NCBI GenBank assembly: GCA_000431835.1
Contig: HF987966.1
Location: forward strand, 580 to 43,493
Direction of reading: 5' to 3'
DNA: 42,914 bases
From: Succinatimonas sp. CAG:777
Lineage (GTDB): Bacteria > Pseudomonadota > Gammaproteobacteria > Enterobacterales > Succinivibrionaceae
The notes below the pieces were generated by a model. The model was given only the letters and a program-made list of their open reading frames with translations. It had not been told where the DNA came from and searched no databases. Made by a program: the position numbers and the translations under genes. Every line of letters begins with the position of its first letter. The stretch's first letter is position 1. Shown piece by piece: positions 24,850 through 31,716 of the stretch.

Positions 24850-26580
24850 ATGCCTGAAAGCGGCAAAAAAACAACCACAGTAGCTACAGAGAACAGCAAT
24901 TCACAGGTAAATACAGTACCTGTACAGAATCAGTCTGCACCTGACAAGAGCGCGGATAACAATACTACTCAAAATCAAGAACAGAGCACTACTCAAGAGC
25001 CAAAGGCAAATCTTGAGCTGTTAAAACAGCGTCTGTATGACACTGTTGCTGCTATCTTTTCACGTTGTGGTGTTCCTACAGCAAACTTTAGAATTTCAGA
25101 CTTGGTGGAATTTAGTGCGTCCGTGTCCTATTCCATGAACTGGAATTTTAAGTGTCGCTGCTCTGATAAAATTCTTCGTTCTGTAAGTGATGAAACTCAT
25201 GTGCTCTCAACGAGCGCGTTAGATGAGTTTACTTTAGCAAATACTAAAGAACTTGAAAAAGACAGCGCTAAAACAAAAGAATTTGTAAAACACCTCTCTG
25301 GGGCTTCATTTGAAGACTTAAAAGCCCTCTCTGGTCAGATCATCTGTTTTAACCGTATCAATGCTATTGGTAAAACCAGATGTAAAAACTGTCATGGCAG
25401 TGGTAGTTCCATTTGTGAGAACTGTGGCGGTAAAGGCTCCATCGAATGTCCTACCTGTCATGGCAGTGCTAAGGCCTGTCCTGTCTGCCATGGCTCTGGC
25501 AATGCTAAATGCCATACCTGTAACGGTACTGGTAAAGTAAAGTGTAAAGACTGCCAAGGTAAAGGTGAGGTTACTGTTGATAGAGAAGTTATCTATGATG
25601 CTGACTGCAAAAAGCAAATCAGTATTTCACTCAAGGTACCTGGTACTGATAAAAAAATCACCTCATTTTCAAAAGAGGATGAAAAGGCCATCATAGAGGC
25701 TGCCGATTTCTCAGGCAAACCAAACGGTAATGAAACCGCTCGAGGCTATAGCGTAAACTTTTTGGGTACTGCTCCATGCTATGCAGTGCATGTCTATCTC
25801 GTGGGAGTAGAAAAGCCATTTGATTTTATTATCTGTGGACAAAAAAACTTACGCTCAATCTGTAAGCCTCCAGTATTAGATTATGTTTTCAACGACGAGT
25901 CTCATTTACTCTCTGATACTTTAATCGCATCAGCTGATGATGTTGATGAAAAGATTAAGTGCGTAAAAGCCTTAGCTTCAAAGGCAATTTTAGCTAAGAC
26001 AATCAGAACCATCGAAAGACATGAGATGGAGATTGCTAAAGAGCAGGCTGTAGCTCAAGGTGTTACTGTAGAATCAATTTTAACTGCAGCAAAGCACAAA
26101 GATTCCTCAAGACTGATATACATTAAGACCAAGGTAAAACAGGAGTTATTAGACAGTATTACTAAAGAACTTACTGATAACGCGCATGGTTATATATCAG
26201 AAGATTTTGCTAGAGTTTTTGCTAAAAATCTTATATCATTTGTGCCTTTGCTGATGGTTCTCAATCCTAAAACCAAAATTATTTGGGCAGGTGTAACCTT
26301 AGTGACATGGATGATAGTGATCCTCATAGGTTATATGGTTCCTAATATTGTGGGGGGGATCATGATGATGTGTGTATCCTCAATCATCTGTGCCTTTACC
26401 TCTTTTGCTCTTACAAAAAACTGGAGTTATTACTCTGCTGTAAGCATGCTGAAGCTAACCCACAGGCTAAAAAAGGTTCCTAGTCTTACAGTTGAAGCAG
26501 TGCAGTCTATAAGATTGATTTTAGGCACTGTTGTCATCGGTTTGTTAACTATTTTAATTGTAAACGGTCATTTTCTATAA
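24850..26580 (+). CDS. Membrane protein with DnaJ-type zinc-finger repeat (six CxxC), first of a tandem pair
   Basis: 576 residues. N-terminal ~50 residues are Gln/Asn/Thr-rich and likely disordered. A helical region follows, then a cysteine block at about 178-240 with six CxxC motifs (CKNC, CENC, CPTC, CPVC, CHTC, CKDC), several of CxxCxGxG type as in the DnaJ central zinc domain, which has four. There is no J domain and no HPD motif. After a soluble domain of ~200 residues come hydrophobic helices at about 468-490, 493-517 and 554-573. It is therefore probably anchored in the inner membrane with the zinc domain in the cytoplasm. GAGGAT ribosome site 6 nt before ATG. The next gene starts 7 bp after its stop and is a paralog. 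Function unknown. Confidence 0.75.
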   Translation: MPESGKKTTTVATENSNSQVNTVPVQNQSAPDKSADNNTTQNQEQSTTQEPKANLELLKQRLYDTVAAIFSRCGVPTANFRISDLVEFSASVSYSMNWNFKCRCSDKILRSVSDETHVLSTSALDEFTLANTKELEKDSAKTKEFVKHLSGASFEDLKALSGQIICFNRINAIGKTRCKNCHGSGSSICENCGGKGSIECPTCHGSAKACPVCHGSGNAKCHTCNGTGKVKCKDCQGKGEVTVDREVIYDADCKKQISISLKVPGTDKKITSFSKEDEKAIIEAADFSGKPNGNETARGYSVNFLGTAPCYAVHVYLVGVEKPFDFIICGQKNLRSICKPPVLDYVFNDESHLLSDTLIASADDVDEKIKCVKALASKAILAKTIRTIERHEMEIAKEQAVAQGVTVESILTAAKHKDSSRLIYIKTKVKQELLDSITKELTDNAHGYISEDFARVFAKNLISFVPLLMVLNPKTKIIWAGVTLVTWMIVILIGYMVPNIVGGIMMMCVSSIICAFTSFALTKNWSYYSAVSMLKLTHRLKKVPSLTVEAVQSIRLILGTVVIGLLTILIVNGHFL

Positions 26581-26587
26581 ATAAGCA

Positions 26588-28132
26588 ATGTCAATAGATA
26601 TTAAAGTACCTCTAAGAGATTCACTAGGACTGGTTGGTGTTCAACCTGATAAAGTAAGTTTTACTGATCCTTTATTCTCTGAAGTTACTTTTGTATTTTT
26701 AGCAAACTGGTACTATACCGTAGAATCAAAAGACACTGTAATCAAGAACGTTGTAGGTACAGAAAACTTTGTTGATGAAGAAGCTTTAAAAGAATTTGAA
26801 CGTTTTAATCGTGAAGTTTTAGAAAAAGACAAAACCATTCAAAAAAGTTTCAGCCATTCTTTAGAAGAGTTAAGTGCCTCTGAGCTTTTCAAGCTTGGAA
26901 ATAAAATAAACCGTCTCTCAGTTAGAAAGGCTAAAGGTCAATGCACCTGTCCTGACTGTTCAGGTACTCAAAAGATGAACTGTCCTAACTGCTCAGGTTT
27001 TGGTTTAATTATCTGTCCATCCTGTCAGGGTAGAGATGGTGGCTGTGCCCGTTGTAAAAAGAGTGGTTACATTGAGTGCCCTACCTGTCGCGGGAACAAG
27101 AAGATCCTTTGTCAGAAATGTAAGGGCAAAGGTTCTATCTATGTTGAAAGACAGGTTTATTTAGAAACTCATTGCGCGCCTCTTATCAAGATAGAATTTG
27201 AAAAAGCTGAGGACAGTTTTAATGTTCCTCCTCCTTCAGTTGTTGATTTTTACTGCTACCAGAAGATCTTAGATTCACTTGAATTCAGGCTCTCTGATGC
27301 TGATACTCAAGAGGATTATCACTTTTTAATGACTTATAAGTGTGATTCCTCCATGGGCTATTTAAAATTCTGTTTAGCAGGTTTTAATAAGATCTTTGAG
27401 TATTGGGCAACAGCTTCAGGAGTGCCACTTGTCATTCCATCTGTTTTAGATTATGTCTACTCTTCTATGAGAGCTGATCTTATTGACACTTCAATAGGTC
27501 GCTCTCTTGTAAGTGCAGATGCTAAGATCTTTGTCTTAAACAATCTTAAAAAAGACCATATCTTCAATAACTTATTAAGATCGTATGAATATGATTTTGA
27601 TTTGGTGACAAAGAGGGTAAAGAATCAGGCTGTAGAGACAGATGCCTATACCAGTAAAGTCTTTAGCATGAAAGCAAAGTTAGAGAGTATTGTAGCTTCC
27701 CGTAAAGAAGAACTTACAAAGGTATTGTCGAATAAACTGTTAAGAGTAACTCAGCATTTTATGTCTGAGAGCTTTGCTAAAGACTGTTGCATGGCTCTAG
27801 TCGAATTCTTTGCTAATTTAAAGTACAGACGAAAGTTTGTGACTATGTGCTGGAACTTTGGAACCCTGTTCGTATGGGGCTTAACTTTGCTATTAACCTC
27901 ATTTATAGGCTCATCAGGTATGATGTTTATCTGTATGATCATAAGTTTGGTTGCAAGTTCTCTTATCTCTTATTTTGGTTCAAAGAACTTAAGAATATTT
28001 GAGATCATGCTAAGCTTGAAATGCTTTAAGAATATTACTAAGTTTATTGACTTAAACTATGACATCATGCGCTCACTGATCATGATGGCTGGTGTCATTA
28101 TTATTGAATTTGTAGTATCCAATCTGCAGTAA
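26588..28132 (+). CDS. Membrane protein with DnaJ-type zinc-finger repeat (six CxxC), second of a tandem pair
   Basis: 514 residues, paralog of the preceding gene and almost certainly co-transcribed (7-bp gap, weak own ribosome site, so likely translationally coupled). It lacks the disordered N-terminus. The cysteine block at about 120-185 again has six CxxC motifs (CPDC, CPNC, CPSC, CARC, CPTC, CQKC) with fewer perfect CxxCxGxG units. Hydrophobic helices lie at about 420-440, 443-465 and 493-511. Both proteins share the order: soluble N-domain, zinc ribbons, soluble domain containing PPVLDYV/PSVLDYV, membrane C-terminus. I recognise no named family beyond the zinc motif. A pair of unequal paralogs suggests a hetero-oligomer, which is inference. 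Confidence 0.75.
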   Translation: MSIDIKVPLRDSLGLVGVQPDKVSFTDPLFSEVTFVFLANWYYTVESKDTVIKNVVGTENFVDEEALKEFERFNREVLEKDKTIQKSFSHSLEELSASELFKLGNKINRLSVRKAKGQCTCPDCSGTQKMNCPNCSGFGLIICPSCQGRDGGCARCKKSGYIECPTCRGNKKILCQKCKGKGSIYVERQVYLETHCAPLIKIEFEKAEDSFNVPPPSVVDFYCYQKILDSLEFRLSDADTQEDYHFLMTYKCDSSMGYLKFCLAGFNKIFEYWATASGVPLVIPSVLDYVYSSMRADLIDTSIGRSLVSADAKIFVLNNLKKDHIFNNLLRSYEYDFDLVTKRVKNQAVETDAYTSKVFSMKAKLESIVASRKEELTKVLSNKLLRVTQHFMSESFAKDCCMALVEFFANLKYRRKFVTMCWNFGTLFVWGLTLLLTSFIGSSGMMFICMIISLVASSLISYFGSKNLRIFEIMLSLKCFKNITKFIDLNYDIMRSLIMMAGVIIIEFVVSNLQ

Positions 28133-28412
28133 ACTCTCGGTAAGAACTTTATCATGTAGAGCTTACCGCATTAAATCTTAATCTCAACTTAAAAGTTCAT
28201 CGCCATTTAAGACTTAGTCCTGATAAAAGACTAGCTCTCTTGAACCTTCCTATAATTCTTTTCCTTTTTAATTATGTAAGATAGACTGAAGTTAAAACGC
28301 TCCACTAGACCTAAGTTAATGGTGTGGACCCACTAAGCTGAAGATGCTAAAAACAGATTAACTGTGTATAGTATCGATAGAAAGTAAATTAACAACCAAG
28401 AAGGTCCACAAG

Positions 28413-29517
28413 ATGATTGTAAATGAAGTTGCAAAGAATGTCGAAAAAATTATTTCTATTGATACAGCTAAGAATTCTTTTCAGGTACTGGTGGTAAATC
28501 AGAAGACAGGTAAAAAGAAGAATACCAAGGTACAGCGTTCAAAATTTGTTGAGTACATTTTAAAGCAGGGACCTTGTCTAATCTTTATGGAGTCATGTTC
28601 AGCAAGTCAGCACTGGGCAAGACTATTTGAAAGTTTTGGATTTACGGTAAAGCTCATTGCTGCACAGCATGTAAAGGCATTTCTCAGAAACAGGAGAGTC
28701 AAGAATGATGAGAGAGATGCAGAGGCTATCTATAAATGTGGCATACAGCCTGATACCAAGTTCGTAAGAATTAAAACAGTTGAAGAGCAGACAGTTGCAT
28801 TACTGCATACTTTAAGAAAAGCTGCAGTTTCACAGAGAGTTGAACTTAGCAACAGAATTAGAGGTATCCTTGCTGAATTCGGAATTGTAGTCGCCAGAGG
28901 CAAAGGCAGTTTTAATTCAGAAATAGAAGCTATGTTTAATGAATGCGAAAAGATACATGATGTTTATTTAAGGTCAGCTATAAGCTCTCTGTTTGAGGAT
29001 TACCATTATCTGGAACAAAGAGAAAAAGAACTGTCAGAGAAGATTGAGTCTCTTAATAAAGATAATGAGCTTGTTAAGATAGCTTTAACCTGTCCTGGAG
29101 TAGGTCCTCTTACAGCCAGTGCCATTGTAGCTGAGGTTGGTGATGCATCGCAGTTTAGAAAATGGTCGTGAAATGGCTGCATGGAACGGAGTTGTTCCAA
29201 GTCAGCATTCAACAGGAGGTCGTTCTACCTTAGGTGGCATAACCAAGACAGGAAACAGGTATCTCAGAGCGCTCTTAGCACAATGTGCCAGTGCGGTTAT
29301 ACAGAATGCATCAATGCATCTTGAACAGGGAAAGGATACACACCTTGACAGATTTGCTCTGAGATTAAAACTAAATGGCAAACCAGCAAAGAAGATCATG
29401 ATTGCTGTTGCCAATAAGATAATCAGAATATTATGGGCAATGCTGACTCAAAGGAAAACGTTTAAAAACAAAGCAGATGAGACATCAGATATATCTGCTG
29501 AGCTTCAGCTTGCTTAA
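28413..29517 (+). pseudogene. IS110-family DEDD transposase with one frameshift
   Basis: The N-terminal RuvC-like DEDD domain carries IISIDTAKNSFQV (first Asp), FMESCSA (Glu) and KNDERDAEAI (two Asp). The C-terminal Tnp_20 domain begins with CPGVGPLTASAIVAEVGDASQFR. At about 29157-29160 the run AAAA has one A too many: frame 1 ends KWS-stop at 29171, while the +1 frame continues NGREMAAWNGVVPSQHSTGGRSTLGGITKTGNRYLRALL to the stop at 29517. The family normally reads FRNGREMAAW, so the break is at this point. The serine of QHSTGG, in the region that supplies the catalytic serine in IS110 enzymes, lies after the break, so the product would be inactive unless the shift is a sequence error. AAGAAGG ribosome site before the ATG. 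Confidence 0.85.
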
Positions 29518-29554
29518 AAAGATTTGTTATAAAAACTCTTAGGAGAAATAGCAA

Positions 29555-29760
29555 AAAAGTTCCCACTAGGGAAATGCACAGAGAAAGATAAATTTGGCAT
29601 AACAGGTAAAACCGGACTGTACTAAACCTGACGCGGTTAAAGGCAATAAATGCCGAGAAGTTAATTAAGGAATACAGTCGCAAACACCATAGAGGTCAGA
29701 GTAGGCATACTCAACAAGAGACCGGATATATAGCAGCATTTACTGCGTTATGAAAAGTTA
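29555..29760 (+). ncRNA. Candidate bridge RNA (seekRNA) of the IS1111-like element
   Basis: Noncoding 3' part of the IS with ordered stems. 5' hairpin TTCCC-ACTA-GGGAA (29560-29573). First loop: outer stem GACTGTA (29615-29621)/TACAGTC (29673-29679), terminal hairpin GGCA-ATAAA-TGCC (29642-29654), guide CGCGGTT (29632-29638) on its 5' side and AAGTTAAT (29658-29665) on its 3' side. These equal the reverse complement of the right flank (29798-29804) and the left flank (28313-28320). Second loop: terminal stem GGTC/GACC (29694-29723) enclosing GAGTA-GGCA-TACTC, with ACACCAT (29684-29690) and ATATATA (29726-29732), which match the left-end reverse complement and the right end. Assignment of loops as target- and donor-binding is inference from IS110 bridge-RNA architecture. 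Confidence 0.6.
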
Positions 29761-29857
29761 TCAAAATCTCTTGCAAGTTTAAGTGGGTCCATATATAAAC
29801 CGCGCTGCTAGACAAAAGACAGCTTTGATGTATCAAGAAGTCAATCAACCCCAAAAG

Positions 29858-29897
29858 GGCAATAAAAGAAAAACAAAACCCTGCACAGGGCAGGGCT
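29858..29897 (-). terminator. Rho-independent terminator of the HPr gene
   Basis: On the minus strand GCCCTGC, loop CCTGT, GCAGGG, then TTTTGTTTTTCTTTT. The stem occupies + strand 29879-29895. Strong intrinsic terminator 30 bp past the HPr stop. Confidence 0.85.
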
Positions 29898-29923
29898 TAT
29901 CTTGACGAAGATAGGGATACCTA

Positions 29924-30184
29924 CTACAGGAACTCTTCAAAAGCACGCTTTACACCAACGATAGCGTCTTTCTCATCTTCACCTTCAACGTGAACATAAA
30001 TTTCGTCCTGATAACGTATACCAAGACCTAATAAACCGAAGATACCAGCTTTAAGATCTACTGAACGATCCTGATAAATTAAAGTGATCTTTGACTTGTA
30101 GCCACTGAGAGCCTTTAAAATTGCTCCTGCAGGACGTGCATGAACACCGTCTCTGTCCTTGATGATATATTTAAACTTTTCCAT
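29924..30184 (-). CDS. HPr-family phosphocarrier protein, stand-alone
   Basis: 86 residues, same length as HPr. His15 in GVHARPAG is the phosphorylatable histidine of the sugar phosphotransferase system, which passes phosphate from enzyme I to EIIA. The second regulatory site is changed: position 46 is Ala (KAGIFGLLGLGI) where HPr has Ser, so it cannot be modified at Ser46. The C-terminal half keeps the EGEDEKDAI segment. No ptsI or crr lies beside it; it has its own terminator and an AGGA ribosome site. It may be the only HPr or an NPr-like paralog serving regulation, which the window cannot decide. Confidence 0.88.
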   Translation of the reverse strand: MEKFKYIIKDRDGVHARPAGAILKALSGYKSKITLIYQDRSVDLKAGIFGLLGLGIRYQDEIYVHVEGEDEKDAIVGVKRAFEEFL

Positions 30185-30286
30185 AGCTCAATATCCTAAC
30201 CTAAGATGTTTTTATAAAGAGATTTTCGTTTTAAGTTCATAATATCAAATATCAACAATATATATGACACCGCACTAAAAAAAAAT

Positions 30287-30577
30287 TTATTCTTTTTTAA
30301 AGTCGATACGATTTCTTAGCTTCTGACCTGCTCTAAATGTGGTTACTCTTCTTTCTGAAATAGTAACTTCCTGACCGGTCTTAGGGTTTCTTCCTGGTCT
30401 TGCGCTCTTTAGCTTAAGCTCAAAGTTACCAAAGCCTGTAAGCTTTACCATTTCACCTCTTTCAAGCTTTCTTGCGATCTCTTCAAAAAATTTGTCGACG
30501 AATTCTTGAGCTGTAGCCTTAGGAAGACCTACCTTGATAATCAGCCTTTCAGCTATTTCTGCGCGAGTTAATGCCAT
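30287..30577 (-). CDS. ihfA: Integration host factor alpha subunit
   Basis: 96 residues (E. coli IhfA 99). DNA-bending nucleoid protein that works as a heterodimer with IhfB. The sequence follows IhfA rather than HU: MALTRAEIAERL start, KLTGFGNFELK, the DNA-contacting arm RPGRNPKTGQEV with the intercalating proline, and RRVTTFRAGQKLRNRI. In E. coli the gene follows pheT; here it stands alone between HPr and a divergent UmuD-like gene. The 272-bp gap upstream holds the divergent control region. IHF matters for mobile-element integration and replication, but no special link to the nearby IS is implied. Confidence 0.9.
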   Translation of the reverse strand: MALTRAEIAERLIIKVGLPKATAQEFVDKFFEEIARKLERGEMVKLTGFGNFELKLKSARPGRNPKTGQEVTISERRVTTFRAGQKLRNRIDFKKE

Positions 30578-30760
30578 AATAATAGTGTCCTTCTTTTGAA
30601 GCTAGAACCGACAGATTAAAATCTGCTCATATTTACTTACTTCTTGTAATATAATACAAAAAATCTTAAATTTTTCGTGATGAGTGCAATATTTTTAAAA
30701 ATAATCAAATAATTAACTGTAAAATCGTACTCCGTTAACATTTTTAGTCCAAGTTTTTGC

Positions 30761-30778
30761 ACCTGTCTAAATACAGGT
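30761..30778. promoter_or_regulatory. Inverted repeat in the ihfA / UmuD-like divergent region
   Basis: ACCTGT (30761-30766), spacer CTAAAT, ACAGGT (30773-30778): a perfect 6-bp inverted repeat, flanked on both sides by GTTAAC (30734-30739 and 30780-30785). It looks like an operator. It resembles an SOS box, but the CTG-to-CAG spacing is 8 instead of the 10 of E. coli LexA sites. Confidence 0.45.
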
Positions 30779-30849
30779 TGTTAACGTAGATGTATCCTTT
30801 TTAGTGCTTACTCCTCTTTTTTTGTGCATAATAATGGTTCAAATCTGAC

Positions 30850-31326
30850 ATGAAGAAATCTTTAATTAGAAGTGATGTTGAGCTTCAGGAAGGGCCCTTT
30901 AAAGGACAGGATCTTAACACCTATCTTTATATGAATTTACCTTCTGTTTACCTTTTCAGAATGAGCTCTAACGTTATGCATGAAGACGGCATTTTAGAAG
31001 GCGATGTGGTCATTGTTGACAGAAGCCTGCTCATTGAAAACGGCGACTATGTAGTGATGAGTATCAACGGCACTTTTCTTTTAAGACAGTTTCTAGATGG
31101 CAGAGAACCAAGATTAGTATGTGCTGATGATTCTATTCCTGATATTAACTTAACTCATGTTGAAGAGTGTGAACTCTTTGGCGTGGTGTCATCTGTCATC
31201 AGAAAAACACGTATTAAAAAGAACGGCAAGTATGGTTCTAACGGCAGGCAGAATCCATATACTTTCCGCCGTAAAAACAAAGTCTATCCTAAAGATCCAA
31301 ATGACAATGGCAGAAACTTTATGTAG
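30850..31326 (+). CDS. UmuD/S24-like protein lacking the catalytic Ser-Lys dyad
   Basis: 158 residues. Residues 23-125 align with the LexA/UmuD S24 fold: LPSVYLFRMSSNVMHEDGILEGDVVIVDRSLLIENGDYVVMSINGTFLLRQF and ELFGVVSSVIRKTR. In active members the segment at 39-43 reads SGDSM with the nucleophilic serine; here it is SSNVM, so Val42 replaces Ser. The catalytic lysine position (TV-K-K in UmuD) is Arg79. The N-terminal arm is short and shows no Cys/Ala-Gly cleavage site. The C-terminus is a ~35-residue basic, Asn-rich tail not found in UmuD. It is probably not a self-cleaving protease; it may act as a UmuD'-like partner or a regulator. No umuC is adjacent. Ribosome site weak. Confidence 0.75.
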   Translation: MKKSLIRSDVELQEGPFKGQDLNTYLYMNLPSVYLFRMSSNVMHEDGILEGDVVIVDRSLLIENGDYVVMSINGTFLLRQFLDGREPRLVCADDSIPDINLTHVEECELFGVVSSVIRKTRIKKNGKYGSNGRQNPYTFRRKNKVYPKDPNDNGRNFM

Positions 31327-31716
31327 AAAGCTATTTTTCTACAGGAATCATTAACATTCTCTTTATATCATTAAAATTTTAGATTCTAAAAACGCAATTT
31401 TTACCCCTTACTTATTAGCTCTAATCTCTATTAGAACATACGTTTATCTATGAGACATTGTGGTAAAATCGAGTACGTAGTTCTCTACGAATTAATGTTA
31501 CTTTAAAGTCTGCTTTAAGACTTAAATGTTATGTCTAAAGTTATCTTAGAGAATTTTGTAAAGTAACGCAATGAAAAGTAACGCCATATTCTTTAAAGGT
31601 ACTTGACAGATACGGTACGATAGAGAATGTACAAAGTTTTTTTAGTTATGTTTATTCCTAAAAGAGAAATAATCTTAAAACAGTAAACATAAAGCAATGT
31701 TTTTAGGAGCGATACT
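31327..31716. other. Intergenic region before usg
   Basis: No gene seen. It contains two copies of AAAGTAACGC (31560-31569 and 31575-31584) and a perfect -35-like TTGACA at 31603-31608. The DNA 16-18 bp further on (GAATGTAC) is a poor -10, so the usg promoter is uncertain. CTTTAAAGTC/GACTTAAA-type inverted words lie near 31501-31526. Confidence 0.35.

Larger units (their letters stand above)
28321..29796 (+). mobile_element. IS110-superfamily insertion sequence (IS1111-like), transposase frameshifted
   Basis: The limits are inferred. Inverted repeats TGGACCCACT (28325-28334) and AGTGGGTCCA (29782-29791) bracket a DEDD transposase gene; subterminal inverted repeats are a mark of the IS1111 group. 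The left noncoding part is about 90 bp and the right about 275 bp, again as in IS1111-type elements, which keep their guide RNA downstream of the transposase. An AT dinucleotide abuts both ends (28319-28320 and 29795-29796), consistent with a shared core. No target duplication beyond this is evident. Pre-insertion target would read AAGTTA-AT-AAACCGCG. Confidence 0.75.

Noticed and set aside
25318..25617. 99-codon minus-strand frame opposite the zinc-finger block
   Set aside because: A threonine-rich mirror of the repeated Cys/Gly codons; shadow of the real gene.
28139..28170. Terminator after the second zinc-finger gene (CGGTAAG / CTTACCG)
   Set aside because: A 7-bp stem with a 17-nt loop and no T-run; too weak to call.
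29150..29175. Programmed frameshift in the transposase
   Set aside because: A +1 shift is needed and no classical slippery heptamer or stimulatory structure is evident; IS110 transposases are normally one frame.
29462..29683. Minus-strand frame across the 3' part of the IS
   Set aside because: It covers structured noncoding DNA and the transposase end; no start signal and no family resemblance.
30761..30778. Canonical LexA (SOS) box before the UmuD-like gene
   Set aside because: CTG and CAG are 8 bp apart, not 10 as in the E. coli site, so it is reported only as an inverted repeat.
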